NCBI GenBank assembly: GCA_002310035.1
Contig: DBYC01000012.1
Span: forward strand, 1 to 22,445
Direction: 5' to 3'
Source: a bacterium UBP6_UBA1196
GTDB taxonomy: Bacteria; UBP6; UBA1177
DNA: 22,445 bases
In this document: positions 22,125-22,445 of the stretch, in pieces
How the letters are laid out: every line of letters begins with the position of its first letter
How positions within the stretch are numbered: position 1 is the stretch's first letter
The notes under the pieces: model-generated
Databases searched by the model: none
The model's input: the letters and a program-made list of their open reading frames with translations, nothing else
What the model was told of the DNA's origin: nothing
Position numbers and translations under genes: made by a program

Positions 22125-22445
22125 TTATTCCTCCTTAAAACTTTCAGCGTATTTTTTTGCAGCGGCACACGCAAGGTCTCTGATGCGCATGATGTATCTC
22201 TGCCTTTCAGTGACGGAGATCGCGCCACGGGCGTCGAGAATGTTGAACGCGTGGCTTGCCTTGATGCAGAACTCGTAAGCGGGGCGCGGAAGCGATTTTT
22301 CGATAAGTTCCTTCGAAATTTTCTCGTATTTGTCGAAAAACGCGAAGAAATCTTCTACCGGAGCCTCTTTGAAGTTGAAAGTCGAAAATTCGACTTCGTC
22401 AGCCTTGTGGACCGTGCCGTATTTGACTTTGTCGTTCCACTGCAG
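22125..22445 (-). CDS. glyQ: Glycyl-tRNA synthetase alpha subunit (3' part)
   Basis: The C-terminal 106 residues of the catalytic alpha subunit; the 5' part is beyond the window edge. The reading is open to the edge and gives the family's characteristic end: KVKYGTVHKADEVEFSTFNF, then AYEFCIKASHAFNILDARGA, ISVTERQRYIMRIRDLA and a short acidic tail ending KEE. The stop TAA (22127-22125) is immediately followed by the glyS ATG, so the two subunits are co-translated in fixed ratio. The enzyme charges tRNA-Gly in the cytoplasm. Confidence 0.97.
   Translation of the reverse strand: MQWNDKVKYGTVHKADEVEFSTFNFKEAPVEDFFAFFDKYEKISKELIEKSLPRPAYEFCIKASHAFNILDARGAISVTERQRYIMRIRDLACAAAKKYAESFKEE

Overview
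The window looks like chromosome from an uncultured diderm (Gram-negative type) bacterium of moderate to low G+C. Evidence for an outer membrane is a lipobox lipoprotein, a predicted outer-membrane beta-barrel, a periplasmic amidase and many signal peptides. The glycyl-tRNA synthetase is the two-subunit bacterial form (glyQ-glyS). Nothing here fixes the phylum; the mix of CsgG/TolB-like, PEGA and Lcl_C (DUF1566) secreted proteins suggests a poorly cultured anaerobic lineage, which is inference.

Left part (1-6992): a secreted multidomain protein (105-1388) faces a convergent RhuM-PLD fusion gene (2269-1436). A small DUF4911-like gene follows. Then comes a rightward run: ECF sigma factor, zinc-finger anti-sigma factor (8-nt overlap), a CBM9-like lipoprotein, a secreted protein with what looks like a dead LytM/M23 domain, and rsgA with a TTG start.

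Middle (7007-13479): a leftward, tightly packed four-gene operon with a recognisable promoter. It encodes a large beta-propeller/Y_Y_Y/GGDEF diguanylate cyclase sensor, a predicted outer-membrane beta-barrel, an N-acetylmuramoyl-L-alanine amidase and an orphan FecCD/BtuC-type permease (4-nt overlap). Upstream are a CAT-anticodon tRNA, probably elongator Met, with its own strong promoter, and a PLP aminotransferase of class I/II.

Right part (15044-20075): an accessory segment between the aminotransferase and glyQS. It holds a YhcG-type PDDEXK nuclease with a palindromic promoter region, a short repeat/hairpin element, an AT-rich gene of unknown function, a secreted PEGA/Lcl_C protein and a second RhuM gene. 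The window ends with glyS and the 3' part of glyQ on the minus strand.

The two strongest leads are linked. First, the secreted proteins at 105-1388 and 17244-18812 share an N-terminal domain but have different C-termini, and each lies next to a RhuM-family gene. Second, the last ~40 residues of the Lcl_C protein have the scaffold-plus-variable-slot pattern of diversified DUF1566 proteins, and nearly all slot codons are NNY. That is what adenine-targeted diversification from an AAY-rich template would leave, but no reverse transcriptase or template repeat is in the window.
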